From an uncultured Faecalibacterium sp. (GTDB lineage: Bacteria; Bacillota; Clostridia; Oscillospirales; Ruminococcaceae), in NCBI GenBank assembly GCA_900765705.1, contig CAAFSR010000431.1:1-20590 (forward strand): a stretch of DNA of 20,590 nucleotides. Direction: 5' to 3'. Numbering within the stretch: position 1 is the stretch's first letter; each line of letters starts with the position of its first letter. The notes beneath the pieces were generated by a model. The model made no database searches. It had not been told where the DNA came from and saw only the letters and a program-made list of their open reading frames with translations. Below are positions 20,561 to 20,590 of the stretch, piece after piece. The position numbers were made by a program, and so were the translations under genes.

Positions 20561-20590
20561 GCGGAAAAATAGTTTTATAATTTGTGGCTC

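Noticed and set aside
1..20590. CRISPR arrays, tRNA or rRNA genes, prophage or transposase genes
   Set aside because: No regularly spaced repeats, tRNA-like cloverleafs with flanking CCA, or mobile-element proteins were seen on either strand. The TGGTACCAC motifs are T-boxes, not tRNAs.

Overview
The window reads as the chromosome of a fairly GC-rich Gram-positive anaerobe of the Firmicutes, most likely a gut Oscillospiraceae such as Faecalibacterium. The evidence is two tRNA-sensing T-box leaders, strong AGGAGG-type ribosome binding sites, sigma-A-like promoters, solute-binding lipoproteins with twin-arginine signal peptides, and dispersed GC-rich palindromic repeats. The genus is an inference from general gene style; no 16S or marker comparison was possible. 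Genes are dense, with no phage, IS transposase, CRISPR array, tRNA or rRNA.

Layout from left to right. (1) The 3' end of a Crp/Fnr-type regulator, then a membrane-anchored family 2 glycosyltransferase translationally coupled to a flavin reductase (+ strand). (2) A methionine operon on the - strand from about 7547 down to 2078: promoter, Met-specific T-box, metQ, metN, metI, metY, metA. It couples methionine import (MetQNI) to direct-sulfhydrylation homocysteine synthesis (MetA makes O-acetylhomoserine, MetY replaces the acetyl group with sulfide). (3) A + strand two-gene ThrE-type threonine/serine exporter, a palindromic repeat, and a nitroreductase. (4) A + strand polar amino acid ABC importer (binding lipoprotein, permease, ATPase) with a terminator-like hairpin after the first gene. 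(5) A convergent junction with two terminators and a structured palindrome between them. (6) A - strand leucine operon driven by a T-box: leuA, leuC, leuD, leuB, with a second copy of the palindromic repeat inside the mRNA leader. (7) Divergently, ftsH and then a secreted protein of unknown function on the + strand.

The most striking observation is that the methionine-binding lipoprotein MetQ appears to be a natural circular permutant. The segment that is C-terminal in ordinary MetQ/NlpA comes first, directly after the lipoprotein signal and spacer. The ordinary N-terminal segment comes last, joined by a new linker. Known ligand-pocket motifs from both parts are kept, and the gene sits intact in a normal metQ-metN-metI order, so it looks functional. 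Other points worth following are a two-copy (plus one remnant) repeat family whose hairpins keep pairing while changing sequence, the hairpin-rich metY-metA gap that may attenuate metA, and a LeuB with an altered N-terminal glycine motif.
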